A DNA stretch of 64,000 bases, from assembly GCA_965279315.1 (NCBI GenBank), contig OZ257145.1, positions 1,984,001-2,048,000 of the forward strand, in the 5' to 3' direction. The position numbers were made by a program, and so were the translations under genes. Positions 1-7,554 of this stretch are shown piece by piece. The notes beneath the pieces are model-generated. The model ran no database searches. It had not been told where the DNA came from and saw only the letters and a list, made by a program, of their open reading frames with translations. The stretch's first letter is position 1, and each line of letters begins with the position of its first letter. Origin of the DNA: JAPWJZ01 sp965279315 (GTDB lineage Bacteria; Pseudomonadota; Alphaproteobacteria; Micavibrionales; UBA2020).

Positions 1-85
1 AATCCGCGACACCGCGAACAGCCTGACCGGCCTGACCCGCGCTGTTATCGCGCCGAAAACCGCCTCATTCCGCAGGAAATCATGA
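1..85 (+). CDS. C-terminal end of a tail-bearing protein (partial)
   Basis: Only the last 27 codons are inside the window, read in frame from base 2 to a TGA at 83-85. The end of the protein reads A-V-I-A-P-K-T-A-S-F-R-R-K-S. This nearly matches the end of the next gene (A-V-A-A-P-K-T-A-R-F-T-R-K) and the tails of eight proteins at 25.4-30.7 kb. The stop overlaps the next start as ATGA, so the two genes are probably translationally coupled. The function of the missing body is unknown. Confidence 0.7.
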   Translation, partial: IRDTANSLTGLTRAVIAPKTASFRRKS

Positions 86-1050
86 TCCTGAAACCGCTCA
101 GCGAATGGGACGCGATGGCGCAGGACAGGATTGCGCTGCTGAACGCGCTGACGCCTGTCGTCAACGATGTGATGACGATGCCCGCGAATACGGCGGTGGT
201 TGAAAAATTCACGGCAATGCTGGCGGCGCAGGGCGATCATCCCGCCGACCTGTTCCGCGCGGAAGTCGCCCATATCATTTTCGAATACGACGCCAATTTC
301 CTGCCCAATGCCGCGCGCAACGACCGCCCCGCGCTGGAACGCCACCGCCAGGTTTTCGCGGAACTTGCCGCAAATCTGGAACCTGCGGAAGTTTTACCGC
401 CGCAGCAGTCGGAAGCGGAACTGCGCAGCCTCGGCATCAAGTTTTCGCGCCGCGCCGACGGCATGCTGGAGGTGGCGGACAAGATTGATTTGACGGGCAA
501 GAATCTCGGCACGCTGCCCGACCTGTCGAATGTCGTTGTGCTGGGCGATTTTTCGGCGGGCGGGAATGACCTGAAAAATATCATCGGCGCGCCGCCCTTT
601 GTCGGCGGCACGGCGACTTTCGCCGGAAATGTCATCAAGTCGCTCGCGGAGGGGCCGCAATATGTCGGCGTGGATTTTGTCGTCAGCTCTAACAACTTGA
701 ACGACCTGCATGGCAGCCCGCTTTATGTCGGCCGCGATTACGAGGCGCGGCAGAACCTGCTGACGACGCTTGCGGGCACGCAGCCCGAACTGAACGGCGT
801 GCTGAGCCTGAAAGGCAATTTCCGGCTGGTGAGTTTCGAGCACGGCCCGCGCGTGTTCGAGGAAATGCGCACCGAATTCGGCGATTTCAAGACATGGGAC
901 GACATCCCCGAAAACCTCCGCATCTCGCAGGCGACACGCGACAAACTGGCGCAGGATTTCCGCGAGATGATGGACGGCGTGGCGAAACATACCGGCGTTC
1001 TGTCGCGCGCGGTTGCTGCGCCGAAAACCGCGCGGTTTACGCGGAAGTAA
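82..1050 (+). CDS. LRR-like protein with the AP-x-T-A-R-F C-terminal tail
   Basis: A 322-residue protein of unknown role. The first 120 residues look helical. Residues about 130-250 hold degenerate leucine-rich-like units with recurring patterns such as L-x-x-L, G-x-P-x-x-V-G and S-x-N-x-L, resembling short LRR units of phage and bacterial proteins. The last residues are A-V-A-A-P-K-T-A-R-F-T-R-K, the tail shared with the operon at 25.4-30.7 kb. There is no signal peptide or membrane segment. It overlaps the upstream gene by ATGA and converges on the gene ending at 1053. A protein-binding or effector role is possible but unproven. Confidence 0.8.
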   Translation: MILKPLSEWDAMAQDRIALLNALTPVVNDVMTMPANTAVVEKFTAMLAAQGDHPADLFRAEVAHIIFEYDANFLPNAARNDRPALERHRQVFAELAANLEPAEVLPPQQSEAELRSLGIKFSRRADGMLEVADKIDLTGKNLGTLPDLSNVVVLGDFSAGGNDLKNIIGAPPFVGGTATFAGNVIKSLAEGPQYVGVDFVVSSNNLNDLHGSPLYVGRDYEARQNLLTTLAGTQPELNGVLSLKGNFRLVSFEHGPRVFEEMRTEFGDFKTWDDIPENLRISQATRDKLAQDFREMMDGVAKHTGVLSRAVAAPKTARFTRK

Positions 1051-1052
1051 TT

Positions 1053-1313
1053 CTAGCGGCGCGGCAGGATCGAGGTGTTGATCCCGCGCCGGAATTTATC
1101 AATCACCTGCTCCAGCGTCTTGCCGCCCGCCATCGCATTGTCGATATGCGCGAAGAACGCGTCGTCCTGCAGCCATGATGCGGCAAGCGCGCGGCGGGTG
1201 ACGGGCGCGCCCGTTTCCGTTACGATCCCCGGCACAACTTCATCGGCATAAGGCGATGTCGCAACGGCAGCGTTGAAGGCGTCGGTGATGGTTTTGCGGG
1301 TTTCGGGTTTCAT
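1053..1313 (-). CDS. small hypothetical protein, 86 aa
   Basis: Unrecognised 86-residue protein. The N-terminus contains I-T-D-A-F-N-A-A, similar to the opening helix I-F-N-x-A of several paralogues elsewhere in the window. The C-terminus is basic and ends in L-P-R-R. It is the last gene of a three-gene minus-strand unit, 9 bp after the ankyrin gene. No domain, signal peptide or membrane segment is visible. Confidence 0.65.
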   Translation of the reverse strand: MKPETRKTITDAFNAAVATSPYADEVVPGIVTETGAPVTRRALAASWLQDDAFFAHIDNAMAGGKTLEQVIDKFRRGINTSILPRR

Positions 1314-1322
1314 GTGAATGCC

Positions 1323-1970
1323 TTATTTGCGCAGGTTCAGGCCGGGGCGTTTTTTGCGGTCGTCGCGCAGCTGGCCTTGCGTATTTGCGGCCTTCGCCTG
1401 ACGCTGCTTTTCATGCGTGCCGGCGTATTTGTTGAACATCGCCGTCACGCGCGCCTTTTCGTCCGCTGTTTTGCGGCCATCGGTTGCGATATCGAGCGAG
1501 GTTTTTCCTTGCGCGTCGGGTGCGGTGAAATCGGCGCCAGCCTCCAGCATTTGCAGCATGATGCCGGGCGCATTTGACGACAGCCAGCCGCGCGCCGCCA
1601 CATGCAGCGGCGTCTGGCCTGCGTTGTTTTTGATGTCGAGGCGCGGCTTGGCGGCCAGCAGGATTTTCGCGACCTTGTCGTCGCCCCCGATGGTGCTGGC
1701 CGCGATGCGGTGCAGCGGCGTGTTGCCGTCGCGGTCGCCGATATTGATGTCTGCGCCTGCGGCCAGCAGCGCCTCGATGCAATCCTTGCGCTCCTGCCAG
1801 GTGCCGCCGATCAGGCGGCCGAGGGGCGATGCGTTTTTGTCGCCGGATAATGTGTTGGGGTTCGCGCCAAGGCGCAAGGCCTCCTGCAGCCCCTCCAGCG
1901 AATAATTGCCGATTGCGGCAATCAGCCGCTGGTCGAGCGCGGCTTGTTCGGCGGCGGTGCGGCCTGCCAT
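1323..1970 (-). CDS. ankyrin-repeat protein
   Basis: A 215-residue protein with about four ankyrin repeats between residues 20 and 170. Diagnostic strings are A-L-L-A-A-G-A-D-I-N, D-G-N-T-P-L-H, A-G-Q-T-P-L-H-V-A-A and M-L-E-A-G-A-D-F. The final 40 residues are basic and disordered-looking and end in L-N-L-R-K. Ankyrin repeats bind proteins; the partner cannot be told from sequence. It sits 2 bp after the upstream gene and 9 bp before the next, so it is in an operon. There is no signal peptide. Confidence 0.85.
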   Translation of the reverse strand: MAGRTAAEQAALDQRLIAAIGNYSLEGLQEALRLGANPNTLSGDKNASPLGRLIGGTWQERKDCIEALLAAGADINIGDRDGNTPLHRIAASTIGGDDKVAKILLAAKPRLDIKNNAGQTPLHVAARGWLSSNAPGIMLQMLEAGADFTAPDAQGKTSLDIATDGRKTADEKARVTAMFNKYAGTHEKQRQAKAANTQGQLRDDRKKRPGLNLRK

Positions 1971-1972
1971 GA

Positions 1973-2488
1973 TTAACGCTTCGGCGCGTTTTTCAGGTAG
2001 GAGGAGGGGCCGGGTTCGACGGGCGGGAAAAGCTGCTTCAGGCTTTTCTTGTCGATGGCGATATAGTTTTCATCGCGGGTGAGGGGTTTCACTTCCGATC
2101 CGATGATGGCGATATACGCGATCAGCGATGCCTCGAGGTTCACTTCGCCCAGCTGCTCTTTTTCCTCGTCGGGCAGCGCCTTGAACGCTTTCGCGGTCAT
2201 GACTTTGTCGACGACGTAATGCGTGGGGCTGACGTTTTCTGCGCCGGCGAACAGCGTGCGCGTATCGGGCTTTTCGCCCTTCTTCATCTTGCGGTCGAAG
2301 AATTTGAAATGGTGGGTGTCTTCGGGCAGCGTCAGTTTCGATACATCGCGGTCCTGCACCTCGGCGTAATGCGCGCCGCTTTCGGTGAAGAAGCGCACAT
2401 AGGTGTGCATGTCATCGCTGCCGGCGACGGCGTCTTTGGCGGCCTTGGCGGCACCGAAAAGTTTCTTGAGGGGGTTCTTGAATTCCAT
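1973..2488 (-). CDS. hypothetical protein, 171 aa
   Basis: Unrecognised soluble-looking protein, first gene of a three-gene minus-strand unit. The start at 2488 (M-E-F-K-N-P-L-K-K-L) is chosen because an AGGAG lies about 9 bases upstream; a longer reading to 2554 has no such support. It opens with an amphipathic basic helix and ends basic (K-N-A-P-K-R). A helix-rich segment rich in A, I and L lies near residues 115-135. Confidence 0.7.
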   Translation of the reverse strand: MEFKNPLKKLFGAAKAAKDAVAGSDDMHTYVRFFTESGAHYAEVQDRDVSKLTLPEDTHHFKFFDRKMKKGEKPDTRTLFAGAENVSPTHYVVDKVMTAKAFKALPDEEKEQLGEVNLEASLIAYIAIIGSEVKPLTRDENYIAIDKKSLKQLFPPVEPGPSSYLKNAPKR

Positions 2489-2614
2489 TTCAAAAGCTCC
2501 TGAGTAAAAATTGCATGCTGAGGAGGGTATAAGCCGACCTTTATGGAATGTCAACCGGCCATATTTTAGGACAGCTGCACGGAATAAACGGCCATTTGGC
2601 GGGCAGTGCGGGTT

Positions 2615-3241
2615 CTATTCCTGCGCCACGGGGGCGGTTTTCATGCCGATCACGAAACTGTCGATCAGGTAATTGGCCATGCTTTCAAACGCGCTTTCGC
2701 CATCGAGCTTGGGCATCTTGCCGGTTTCTTCAAGGAAGCACAGGCCGTGGGTGGAGGCCCAGAGGATGCGCGCCGCCATCTTCATCTTGCGCTGCTGCTT
2801 GCCCGAGAAAGTAGGGGCGAGCAGGATTTCGAGGGAGGTGAACAACCGGTCGATTTTTTCCTGATACCACGGCTCCACCTTGCGCGTTTCCGGCAGGTCG
2901 TGGCTGAACAGCATCAGCCAGTAGGGGCGCATATCCTGCGCGAAACTGCGGTACAGCTGCGCCATTTTCTTCATGTTCTGCACGGGCGTTTTTTTCGCGT
3001 CGTGGCAGGCGGGGGAGGACAGCACGCCATGCAGCAAATCAAGCGTGCGCGCATTCACCTGCAAATACAGCGCATCCATCGACGGGAAGACGTTATAGAT
3101 CGTGCCGGGGGCGTAACCGATAGCATCGGCCAGCCGCCGCGCGGTCAGCCCCTGCGGGCCTTCCTTGCCGACCAGCCGCCACGACATCTCCAGAATCAGG
3201 TTTTTGAGTTCCTCGCGGGTATGGTCCTTGCGGCGCGCCAT
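2615..3241 (-). CDS. TetR/AcrR-family transcriptional regulator
   Basis: About 208 residues. The N-terminal helix-turn-helix reads G-P-Q-G-L-T-A-R-R-L-A-D-A-I-G-Y-A-P-G-T and continues I-Y-N-V-F, the classic TetR recognition region. The C-terminal half is an all-helical ligand/dimer domain. The start at 3241 (M-A-R-R-K-D) is preferred over 3262 because AAAGGA lies about 10 bases upstream. Three TGAAC-N3-GTTCA-type palindromes lie directly upstream (3275-3348), between this gene and the divergent small membrane gene, so autoregulation and control of that neighbour are likely. The ligand is unknown. Confidence 0.92.
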   Translation of the reverse strand: MARRKDHTREELKNLILEMSWRLVGKEGPQGLTARRLADAIGYAPGTIYNVFPSMDALYLQVNARTLDLLHGVLSSPACHDAKKTPVQNMKKMAQLYRSFAQDMRPYWLMLFSHDLPETRKVEPWYQEKIDRLFTSLEILLAPTFSGKQQRKMKMAARILWASTHGLCFLEETGKMPKLDGESAFESMANYLIDSFVIGMKTAPVAQE

Positions 3242-3274
3242 GGCTTTGATCCTTTGCCCCATAATAGCCTGATA

Positions 3275-3348
3275 TTAAACGATGTTCAATATTTATATTG
3301 AACGGTGTTCAGGACTATGGGATGATGAATAATGAACGGTGTTCATTA
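3275..3348. promoter_or_regulatory. multi-palindrome operator for the TetR regulator
   Basis: Three copies of a palindrome lie between the divergent genes: TTAAAC-GAT-GTTCAA at 3275-3289, TTGAAC-GGT-GTTCAG at 3298-3312, and a perfect TAATGAAC-GGT-GTTCATTA at 3330-3348. The first two are also linked by a perfect 9-bp inverted repeat, GTTCAATAT-TT-ATATTGAAC, at 3284-3303. Spacing and symmetry fit TetR-type dimer binding. Binding by the adjacent regulator is inferred from position. Confidence 0.75.
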
Positions 3349-3364
3349 TACAGGGAGATACACG

Positions 3365-3586
3365 ATGAAACGCGGCACATTACTCACAGTACCCGTACTG
3401 GTCGGTAGCGGGGCTGCATTGATCGCGAGCCTACCGGCATCGCTGCCCATGGCGGTCGGTTTTGCGGGCGTGGCGGGGTGGGAGGGATTTGCCAAGCTGC
3501 GCGAATTCTGGGCGGATTTGCACCTGCTGCATTTCCGCGGGTCGTTCGGTTACTACAACTACGGCTATTCGCGTCACAAGAAATAG
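3365..3586 (+). CDS. small hydrophobic protein, 73 aa
   Basis: The start at 3365 (M-K-R-G-T-L-L) follows an AGGGAG about 9 bases upstream. The first 40 residues are hydrophobic and form one or two membrane segments; the tail is aromatic and basic (Y-Y-N-Y-G-Y-S-R-H-K-K). It is divergent from the TetR gene and lies just after the last operator palindrome, so it is probably the main TetR target. The function is unknown. Confidence 0.7.
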   Translation: MKRGTLLTVPVLVGSGAALIASLPASLPMAVGFAGVAGWEGFAKLREFWADLHLLHFRGSFGYYNYGYSRHKK

Positions 3587-3598
3587 GGGAGGCGGTGG

Positions 3599-3916
3599 AT
3601 GGCTGACGATGGCCTGCGGACGACCGAATTCACCGAAGCCGGATCAAATGCGGAATACCGGCTGCTCAGCGACACGCAAATCCTGCTGGCGACGCCGCGC
3701 GGCAAGGGATGGCTGAACCAGTATTTCGATTTTTCCTCGCGCAGGCCGACGATACGGTTTGAAGTGGATACGGGCTCTGCGCGCATCGACCTCGGCACCG
3801 TACAGATGGCGGCGGTGGATGGCGAGCGCACGAAACATCTGACGAATGCGTGGCGCGCGCTGTGTGCGCTGTGCGTCGTCTATAATCCGGTCAGATCGTC
3901 CCCGTTTCCGGGTTGA
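3599..3916 (+). CDS. hypothetical protein, 105 aa
   Basis: It starts 12 bp after the small membrane gene with a strong AGGGGAGG site, so the two are co-transcribed. It is soluble and mixed alpha/beta in appearance, with a patch R-P-T-I-R-F-E-V-D-T. No family is recognised. Its 3' end overlaps the convergent rlmJ gene by 26 bp, which is unusual and makes the exact end less certain. Confidence 0.55.
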   Translation: MADDGLRTTEFTEAGSNAEYRLLSDTQILLATPRGKGWLNQYFDFSSRRPTIRFEVDTGSARIDLGTVQMAAVDGERTKHLTNAWRALCALCVVYNPVRSSPFPG

Positions 3917-4745
3917 TCGGCTGGTTGTCGAGCCAATAGACATCGCCATGCGCTTTTTGCGGCATGCCGTCGGCGATGTGGTTGGTCAGGTCTTCCAGCA
4001 CATTGATCGGCCAGGGCGGGTTGACGATGGCGATGCCGGAGCCGAACATGCGGTAGCCTTCGGTCGGCGCTTTATCGAGGCGCACTTCGCTCACCAGCAC
4101 ATCCTTCACGCCGGATTTGCGCAGATGGGTCAGCAGCTGCACATGGCCTTGCGCCTCCAGCAGCGGATACCAGATCAGGAAAACGCCCTGCGGCCATTTT
4201 TTCCAAGCCAGATTTACTTGCTTCGCGGTCTGCACATATTCGGTCTTGATTTCGTATGACGGGTCGATGATGACAAGCCCCTTGCGAAGCGCAGGGGGCG
4301 AGAAATCGACGATGGATTGAAACCCGTCTTTTTGCTGCAAATCGACATTCGCTGCGCCGGACATGGTTTTCTGCAGTTCCTCGAATTCGCCGGGGTGGCG
4401 TTCGATACAGGTCAGCTTGTCGGTTGCGCGCAGGATCTTGCGCGCGATCATGGATGATCCGGGCCAGGTAACAAGCGCGCCATCGGGGTTAAAGCCGCTG
4501 ACGATTTCCTTCAGGCCGGCGGGCAGCCCGTCATTCTCCCAGAAATGCTGTGCGCCGCTGATGTATTCGGATGTTTTCTGCGCTTCTTCGGAGTTGAGGT
4601 CATAGGTGCCGCGCCCCGCATGGGTGTCCAGCACGGCGAGTTTCGGGTTCTTCGCCTTCAGCGATTTCAAAAGCTCGACCAGAATGGCGTGCTTGTGTAC
4701 ATCGGCGAAGTTTCCGGCGTGGTAAATGTGCTGGTAGCTGAGCAT
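3891..4745 (-). CDS. rlmJ: 23S rRNA (adenine2030-N6)-methyltransferase RlmJ
   Basis: A 284-residue protein typical of RlmJ (YhiR). It opens with M-L-S-Y-Q-H-I-Y-H-A-G-N-F-A-D-V-H-K-H, the family signature. The SAM-binding motif is L-D-T-H-A-G-R-G-T-Y-D-L (residues 39-50) and the catalytic motif is D-P-S-Y-E (161-165), a D-P-P-Y variant. RlmJ methylates A2030 of 23S rRNA using S-adenosylmethionine. The gene is monocistronic in appearance, downstream of the cold-shock gene and its terminator. Confidence 0.95.
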   Translation of the reverse strand: MLSYQHIYHAGNFADVHKHAILVELLKSLKAKNPKLAVLDTHAGRGTYDLNSEEAQKTSEYISGAQHFWENDGLPAGLKEIVSGFNPDGALVTWPGSSMIARKILRATDKLTCIERHPGEFEELQKTMSGAANVDLQQKDGFQSIVDFSPPALRKGLVIIDPSYEIKTEYVQTAKQVNLAWKKWPQGVFLIWYPLLEAQGHVQLLTHLRKSGVKDVLVSEVRLDKAPTEGYRMFGSGIAIVNPPWPINVLEDLTNHIADGMPQKAHGDVYWLDNQPINPETGTI

Positions 4746-4767
4746 TTTTTTTAAGTCCTGCGGTTGG

Positions 4768-4806
4768 AAAAGAAAAAGCCCTTAGACGCTGCTAAGGGCC
4801 TTTCTT
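4768..4806 (-). terminator. rho-independent terminator after the cold-shock gene
   Basis: The stem GCCCTTAG (4778-4785) pairs with CTAAGGGC (4792-4799). On the minus strand a T-rich run follows, read from the A-tract at 4770-4777. It lies between the cold-shock stop and the rlmJ start. Confidence 0.85.
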
Positions 4807-4828
4807 TGGAAATCTTACCAGAAAAACC

Positions 4829-5035
4829 TTACGCGGTCTTCAGGTTCACGGCGGTCATGCGGCCCTGGCGGTCGGGCGCCAGTTCGAAATCGACTTTCTG
4901 GCCTTCCGCCAGTTCGCGCAGGCCGGATTTTTCAACTGCGGAGATATGCACGAACACATCCGTTCCGCCGCCATCGGGCACGATAAAGCCGAAGCCTTTT
5001 TTGTTGTTGAACCATTTCACGGAACCACTGGGCAT
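4829..5035 (-). CDS. cold-shock domain protein (CspA family)
   Basis: A 68-residue single cold-shock domain. RNP1 is K-G-F-G-F-I and RNP2 is V-F-V-H-I, with the opening G-S-V-K-W-F-N. It binds single-stranded RNA/DNA as an RNA chaperone. The start is the ATG at 5035, after an AGGAGAGA-like site in TTAAGTCTCTCCTTGG read from the minus strand. The 190 bp upstream are non-coding and probably carry a long 5' leader, as is common for csp genes. Confidence 0.95.
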   Translation of the reverse strand: MPSGSVKWFNNKKGFGFIVPDGGGTDVFVHISAVEKSGLRELAEGQKVDFELAPDRQGRMTAVNLKTA

Positions 5036-5227
5036 TAAGTCTCTCCTTGGGCAAGTTTGGCATGACCGGACGGGCGTTTTTGATGCGCACGACCATGACT
5101 AGAATTAGACGATTTCGATTTTTGCCGCAACAAAATATGGCCTGCCGGAAAAGCCGCGGAATGCCGCGATTTTTCCGGTGCTGCGGTGCGAAAAGATTCA
5201 GGGTTATGTTATCTGGAATCCGATTCT

Positions 5228-5605
5228 TTAAAAGAACAGGCAGAGCAGCCAGACGACGCCGACATTGCAGCAGGCGACGAAGACCGCCGCGCTGCCCGCA
5301 TCCTTGGCCTGTTTCGCGTAGGCGTTCCATTCGGTGCCGTGACGGTTCACGACGGCTTCGATCGCGGAATTGATGATCTCGATCACCAGCACAATCAACA
5401 GGCTGCCGATCATCATCGCCTTTGCGATGCCCCCCGGCCCGTAATACAGCGCGACAGGGGCGAGGATGAGGGAGGCGAGCAGTTCCTGACGGAATGCGGC
5501 TTCGGATTTGAATGTCGCCTTCAGCCCGTCGAAAGTATATCCGAAGGCGCGCAGGATGCGGGTCAGGCCGGTCGCCTTGTCGGGCACTTTGCCGGGTTCG
5601 GTCAT
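5228..5605 (-). CDS. dgkA: diacylglycerol kinase DgkA
   Basis: A 125-residue inner-membrane protein with three hydrophobic segments and the signature E-I-I-N-S-A-I-E-A-V-V-N-R (prokaryotic DAG kinase, catalytic Glu region). It phosphorylates diacylglycerol to phosphatidic acid and so recycles lipid. Its start overlaps the end of the upstream ABC transporter gene by 4 bp, so the two are co-translated. That pairing suggests a shared lipid or envelope role. Confidence 0.93.
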   Translation of the reverse strand: MTEPGKVPDKATGLTRILRAFGYTFDGLKATFKSEAAFRQELLASLILAPVALYYGPGGIAKAMMIGSLLIVLVIEIINSAIEAVVNRHGTEWNAYAKQAKDAGSAAVFVACCNVGVVWLLCLFF

Positions 5606-7380
5606 GTGACATCCTTTTGCTGATACGACTTGTAAATATCGCGGATCGGGCCGTCGGTCGTCAAGGCGACGGATGACGGCAGGTCGGAGGTGATGCGGCC
5701 TTTATCAAGGTAAATGATGCGGTCGAATTCCGGCAGCAAATGCAGGCGGTGCAGCGTCGCGACGACGCTCTTGCCCTTGAAATGGCTGAACAGGTTTTTG
5801 AAAATCTTTTCCTCGGTCGGCAAATCGACGCTGCTGGTGGGTTCGTCCAGCAGGATGATGTCGGATTGCTCCGCCGCGAACAAGCCGCGGGCCAGCGCAA
5901 GGCGCTGTTTCTGCCCCACCGAAAGGTTGACGCCTTTTTCGCGGATATCGGTGTCGAGGCCTTTGGGCAGCTGTTCCAGCACGGGCAGGAATTCGGCCAG
6001 GTCGAGCGCGCGCAAGACGTCGCTGTCCGGCACATCGAGGCCGAAGCTGACATTGAAACGGATGGTGTTTTCAAAAATTTCGGGGTCCTGCGGGATCAGC
6101 GTGGTGAGTTGCGACAGCGCATCGAAACCCGCCTTCTGCCCGTCCACCGTCACATCGGCATGCTGCGGGTTGTGAAGCGCGCGCAAGAGCGACAGGAGCG
6201 TCGATTTGCCGCCGCCCGACCCGCCGATCAGCGCGATTTTTTCGCCATGGCCGAGCTTCAGGTTGATATCGGCCAGCGTCGCGGTTTCGCGGTTCATTTT
6301 CGTGGCATAGGTGAATTTCAGGTTGCGGATGTCGAGGTCTTTCCATGTCGGCGGCAGGGCGGCGGGCGCGTCGGCCGCCAGCTTGGTATGGTCATCCACG
6401 ATATGCTGCGTGGCGCGCAGGTCGGTCAGCGCGTTCAGCCATGTGCCGTGCATCCAGATGAAATCGAACATCTGGCCGCCGACTTTTTCCTGATACATGT
6501 AGATGGTGACAAGCGCGCCCGCCGCGATCGCATGGCCCGCCTGCAGCTGGAACCAGATATAGCCCAGCAGGATGATTGTCATGGTCGCAATCGAAAACAT
6601 CGTGCCGAAGAAAAAACGCCATTCATTCAGGTACGCCTCGCGCATGAACGGCGGCAGGGTGTGCTGCAGTTTCGAATTCAGCGTCGATTTGGAAAAGGCC
6701 TGCAGGCGCAGGATGACGATGCTGACCATATTTCCGACAAAATCATAGAAGGTCGCATTGGCGGCGTGGCCGGCCTCGTTCATTTCATGGATCGCCTGCG
6801 TCATGCGGCGGTTGAGCATCACGATCAGCGACAGGCTGATCGCCGTGCCGGTGAAGCTGATCAGGCCGATCCAGGGGTTGAAACTGGTCAGCATGATGAG
6901 CGAGCCGGTGAGCGACACCACGCGCTGGAAGCTGATGAACGAATTCTCGGTAAAGCCGCGCAGGGCGCTTGCCGCTGTGCGGATGCGGTTGATGGTGCTG
7001 CCGGAATGGTGGTCCTGGTGCCAGCTGAGCGGCATTTCGGTGAGGCGCGAAAACATCGCGGTCGTGTACTGGATAAAGACCAGCTGCGCGCAGCGGCGCT
7101 CGATCACGCGGCCGGGGCCATGGAACACCCACATCATGAAATGGCAGGCGATGATGAAGCACAGGAAACGCAGGCAGTCGTTGAACAGGTTCGGCCCCGC
7201 CGCCTGCAGCGTGTTGATCAGCTGCCCGAACAGCCATGGAATGGCCAAATCAAAGCACATCGCGAACAGGAACAGCAGGTGGTAAAACGCGATATGGCTG
7301 CGCACGCCCTGCGCATATTTCCACACCTCCATCCAGAGGCGGGCATAGGAAAGCTGGGCAAGCGGGTTTTTAAAGGACAT
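5602..7380 (-). CDS. ABC transporter, fused permease and ATPase
   Basis: A 592-residue half-transporter of the MsbA/ABCB exporter type. Residues about 35-320 form six membrane segments. The nucleotide-binding domain has Walker A G-G-S-G-G-G-K-S-T (about residue 385), signature L-S-V-G-Q-K-Q-R (about 487), Walker B I-I-L-L-D-E-P-T (about 508) and H-loop T-L-H-R. The C of the LSGGQ signature is V-G-Q, a common variant. It would act as a homodimer. The substrate is unknown; linkage to dgkA hints at lipid export. It is divergent from cydAB but is not CydC/D-like. Confidence 0.9.
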   Translation of the reverse strand: MSFKNPLAQLSYARLWMEVWKYAQGVRSHIAFYHLLFLFAMCFDLAIPWLFGQLINTLQAAGPNLFNDCLRFLCFIIACHFMMWVFHGPGRVIERRCAQLVFIQYTTAMFSRLTEMPLSWHQDHHSGSTINRIRTAASALRGFTENSFISFQRVVSLTGSLIMLTSFNPWIGLISFTGTAISLSLIVMLNRRMTQAIHEMNEAGHAANATFYDFVGNMVSIVILRLQAFSKSTLNSKLQHTLPPFMREAYLNEWRFFFGTMFSIATMTIILLGYIWFQLQAGHAIAAGALVTIYMYQEKVGGQMFDFIWMHGTWLNALTDLRATQHIVDDHTKLAADAPAALPPTWKDLDIRNLKFTYATKMNRETATLADINLKLGHGEKIALIGGSGGGKSTLLSLLRALHNPQHADVTVDGQKAGFDALSQLTTLIPQDPEIFENTIRFNVSFGLDVPDSDVLRALDLAEFLPVLEQLPKGLDTDIREKGVNLSVGQKQRLALARGLFAAEQSDIILLDEPTSSVDLPTEEKIFKNLFSHFKGKSVVATLHRLHLLPEFDRIIYLDKGRITSDLPSSVALTTDGPIRDIYKSYQQKDVT

Positions 7381-7497
7381 AGGGCGATTCTAAAGGGCTG
7401 TTCCTGCCGAATATAGTCGCCGTTTCGTTCTTTGTCATTACATGAGTAGGCAAAAAGGCCGCATCCGCCCCTTTTTCGCACGGCCGATTTGATTGTA

Positions 7498-7525
7498 TTG
7501 CACCGGTTGGGAGGAGTAATATACG
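7498..7525 (+). promoter_or_regulatory. possible promoter of cydAB
   Basis: TTGCAC (7498-7503), a 16-bp spacer, then TATACG (7520-7525), 30 bp upstream of the cydA start. A TTGAT half-site that could belong to an FNR-type box lies just upstream (7489-7493), but the second half is not present. This was judged by eye only. Confidence 0.4.
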
Positions 7526-7554
7526 GCCATAAACTCTGCAAAGTGAGTCTTCCC

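Noticed and set aside
5602..7380. ABC transporter as CydC or CydD because it is next to cydAB
   Set aside because: It is a single MsbA-like half-transporter, divergent from cydAB and overlapping dgkA. CydCD are a pair encoded with cydAB.
5740..7416. Long open frame of 558 codons on the plus strand opposite the ABC transporter
   Set aside because: It is a shadow of the GC-rich minus-strand gene: low-complexity Arg/Gln/His/Val composition, no ribosome-binding site, no family motifs, while the minus strand has all ABC motifs.
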